From Clostridia bacterium (GTDB taxonomy: Bacteria > Bacillota > Clostridia > Oscillospirales > UBA644), in NCBI GenBank assembly GCA_017424085.1, contig JAFPBP010000222.1:1-6517 (forward strand): a stretch of DNA of 6,517 nt, written 5' to 3'. Below the pieces are notes generated by a model. That model ran no database searches and was not told the DNA's origin. It worked only from the letters and a program-made list of their open reading frames with translations. The first letter of the stretch is position 1. Each line of letters opens with the position of its first letter. The position numbers were made by a program, and so were the translations under genes. This document shows positions 5,775 through 6,517 of this stretch, piece by piece.

Positions 5775-6517
5775 TTGTTGAACAAGGTGGAGATCTGCGG
5801 CATCAATACGGCAGATCTGAAGGTACTGAACGAGGCGGAGAAAACCGAATTATTGCATCGCATCCGCGGGGGAGACGAGGCTGCCCGCACGGAATTCATC
5901 AACGGAAATCTCAAGCTGGTGCTGAGCGTGATCCAGCGCTTTTCCCATCGGGGAGAGGATCCCGACGATCTGTTTCAGATCGGGTGCATCGGGCTGATCA
6001 AAGCCATCGATAATTTCGACCTGTCTCAGGAGGTGAGGTTTTCCACCTACGCCGTGCCCATGATCATCGGGGAGATCCGCCGCTATCTGCGGGATAATAA
6101 CCCCATCCGCGTGTCCCGCTCTCTGCGGGATACGGCGTATAAGGCGCTGGGCGCCAAGGAGCGGCTGACCGCACGGCTCAATCGGGAGCCCACCATCGAG
6201 GAGATCTCCGCCGAGCTTGGCATGAAGCGGGAGGAGGTGGTGGTGGCGTTGGAGGCGATCGTGGATCCCGTGTCTCTTTTCGATTCGGTCTACAACGACG
6301 ACAGCGACACCATCTATCTCATGGATCAGGTGCGGGATCTGCACGAGACCGAATCCAACTGGGTGGAGGAGATCTCCCTTCGGCAAGCGATTTCGCGGCT
6401 GAGCCCACGGGAAAAGCGGATCTTAGCCCTCCGCTTTTACGGGGGCAAGACTCAGACCGAGGTGGCGGCGGAGATCGGGATCTCTCAGGCGCAGGTGTCT
6501 CGGCTGGAAAAAAATGC
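5775..6517 (+). CDS. sigG: RNA polymerase sigma factor SigG, late forespore-specific (3' end cut by window edge)
   Basis: SigG directs RNA polymerase to late forespore genes after engulfment during endospore formation. The 247 codons present align along their length with B. subtilis SigG (260 aa), so about a dozen C-terminal residues are missing. Marks specific to SigG rather than SigF are the N-terminal NKVEICG (3-9) and the INGNL stretch, where N43 matches the SigG Asn (N45 in B. subtilis) recalled as the determinant for the CsfB/Gin inhibitor; SigF has Glu there. Core-binding region 2 has DDLFQIGCIGL (64-74), the promoter-melting and -10 recognition region has FSTYAVPMIIGEIRRYLRDN (89-108), region 3 begins at PIRVSRSLRD (110-119), and the region 4 helix-turn-helix runs to GISQAQVSRLEK (235-246). 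The frame opens after a stop at 5739 with no in-frame ATG before the conserved N-terminus, so translation must start at TTG 5775 or TTG 5778. 5775 is preferred for its 8-nt spacing from AGGGGG. Confidence 0.96.
   Translation, partial: MLNKVEICGINTADLKVLNEAEKTELLHRIRGGDEAARTEFINGNLKLVLSVIQRFSHRGEDPDDLFQIGCIGLIKAIDNFDLSQEVRFSTYAVPMIIGEIRRYLRDNNPIRVSRSLRDTAYKALGAKERLTARLNREPTIEEISAELGMKREEVVVALEAIVDPVSLFDSVYNDDSDTIYLMDQVRDLHETESNWVEEISLRQAISRLSPREKRILALRFYGGKTQTEVAAEIGISQAQVSRLEKN

Noticed and set aside
5357..5914. 185-codon minus-strand frame spanning the DUF2752 gene, the gap and the start of sigG
   Set aside because: It overlaps three better-supported elements in a different frame, crosses the intergenic gap and has no family resemblance.
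5850..6386. 178-codon open frame on the minus strand inside sigG
   Set aside because: It is an antisense shadow of a well-conserved sigma factor gene, with a His/Gly/Ile-rich composition typical of reverse-read G+C-rich coding DNA.
1..6517. Search for CRISPR arrays, tRNA or rRNA genes, insertion sequences, attachment sites and rho-independent terminators
   Set aside because: I saw no regularly spaced repeats, transposase motifs, terminal inverted repeats, cloverleaf sequences, or hairpins followed by a T-tract. The window is almost entirely coding, and the ends of addA and sigG, where terminators would be expected, fall outside it.

Overview
The window looks like chromosomal DNA from a G+C-rich, endospore-forming Firmicute. 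Three points support this: a nearly complete forespore sigma factor gene (sigG), an AddAB-type recombinational repair enzyme (typical of Firmicutes, where enterobacteria use RecBCD), and strong AGGAGG-type ribosome binding sites. The high G+C and strong G/C preference at third codon positions suggest a member of the Clostridia such as the Oscillospirales, but that placement is inference. Nothing indicates a mobile element, prophage, CRISPR array, tRNA or rRNA.

About 88% of the window (positions 1-5727) is one compact minus-strand gene string. In transcription order it is: a 116-aa DUF2752 membrane protein (5727-5377), a 62-aa two-helix membrane protein (5375-5187), addB (5168-1947, complete) and addA (1963 down to the window edge, N-terminal 654 codons only). 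The gaps are 1 nt, 18 nt and a 17-nt overlap, so the four genes are very probably co-transcribed, and addB and addA are probably translationally coupled. AddA supplies the 3'-5' helicase motor and, in the part beyond the window, a nuclease domain. AddB supplies the Chi-scanning inactive helicase fold, a second RecB-type nuclease and a four-cysteine iron-sulfur cluster. Together they resect double-strand breaks for RecA loading. The link of the two small membrane proteins to repair is positional only.

Divergent from this string, across a 47-bp A+T-rich gap (5728-5774), is sigG (5775 to the window end), with about the last dozen codons missing. It is read from a TTG start behind an AGGGGG ribosome binding site. 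A candidate SigF-type promoter overlaps the start codon of the divergent DUF2752 gene. sigG is not directly preceded by sigE here, unlike the familiar spoIIGA-sigE-sigG cluster.

I see no convincing previously undescribed system. The points most worth checking are the degenerate Walker A motif in AddB, apparent substitutions at AddB positions that in Bacillus subtilis contact Chi, the two membrane-protein genes leading an addBA operon, and the crowded divergent control region upstream of sigG. Long open frames antisense to addA, addB and sigG are explained by codon bias and are not annotated.
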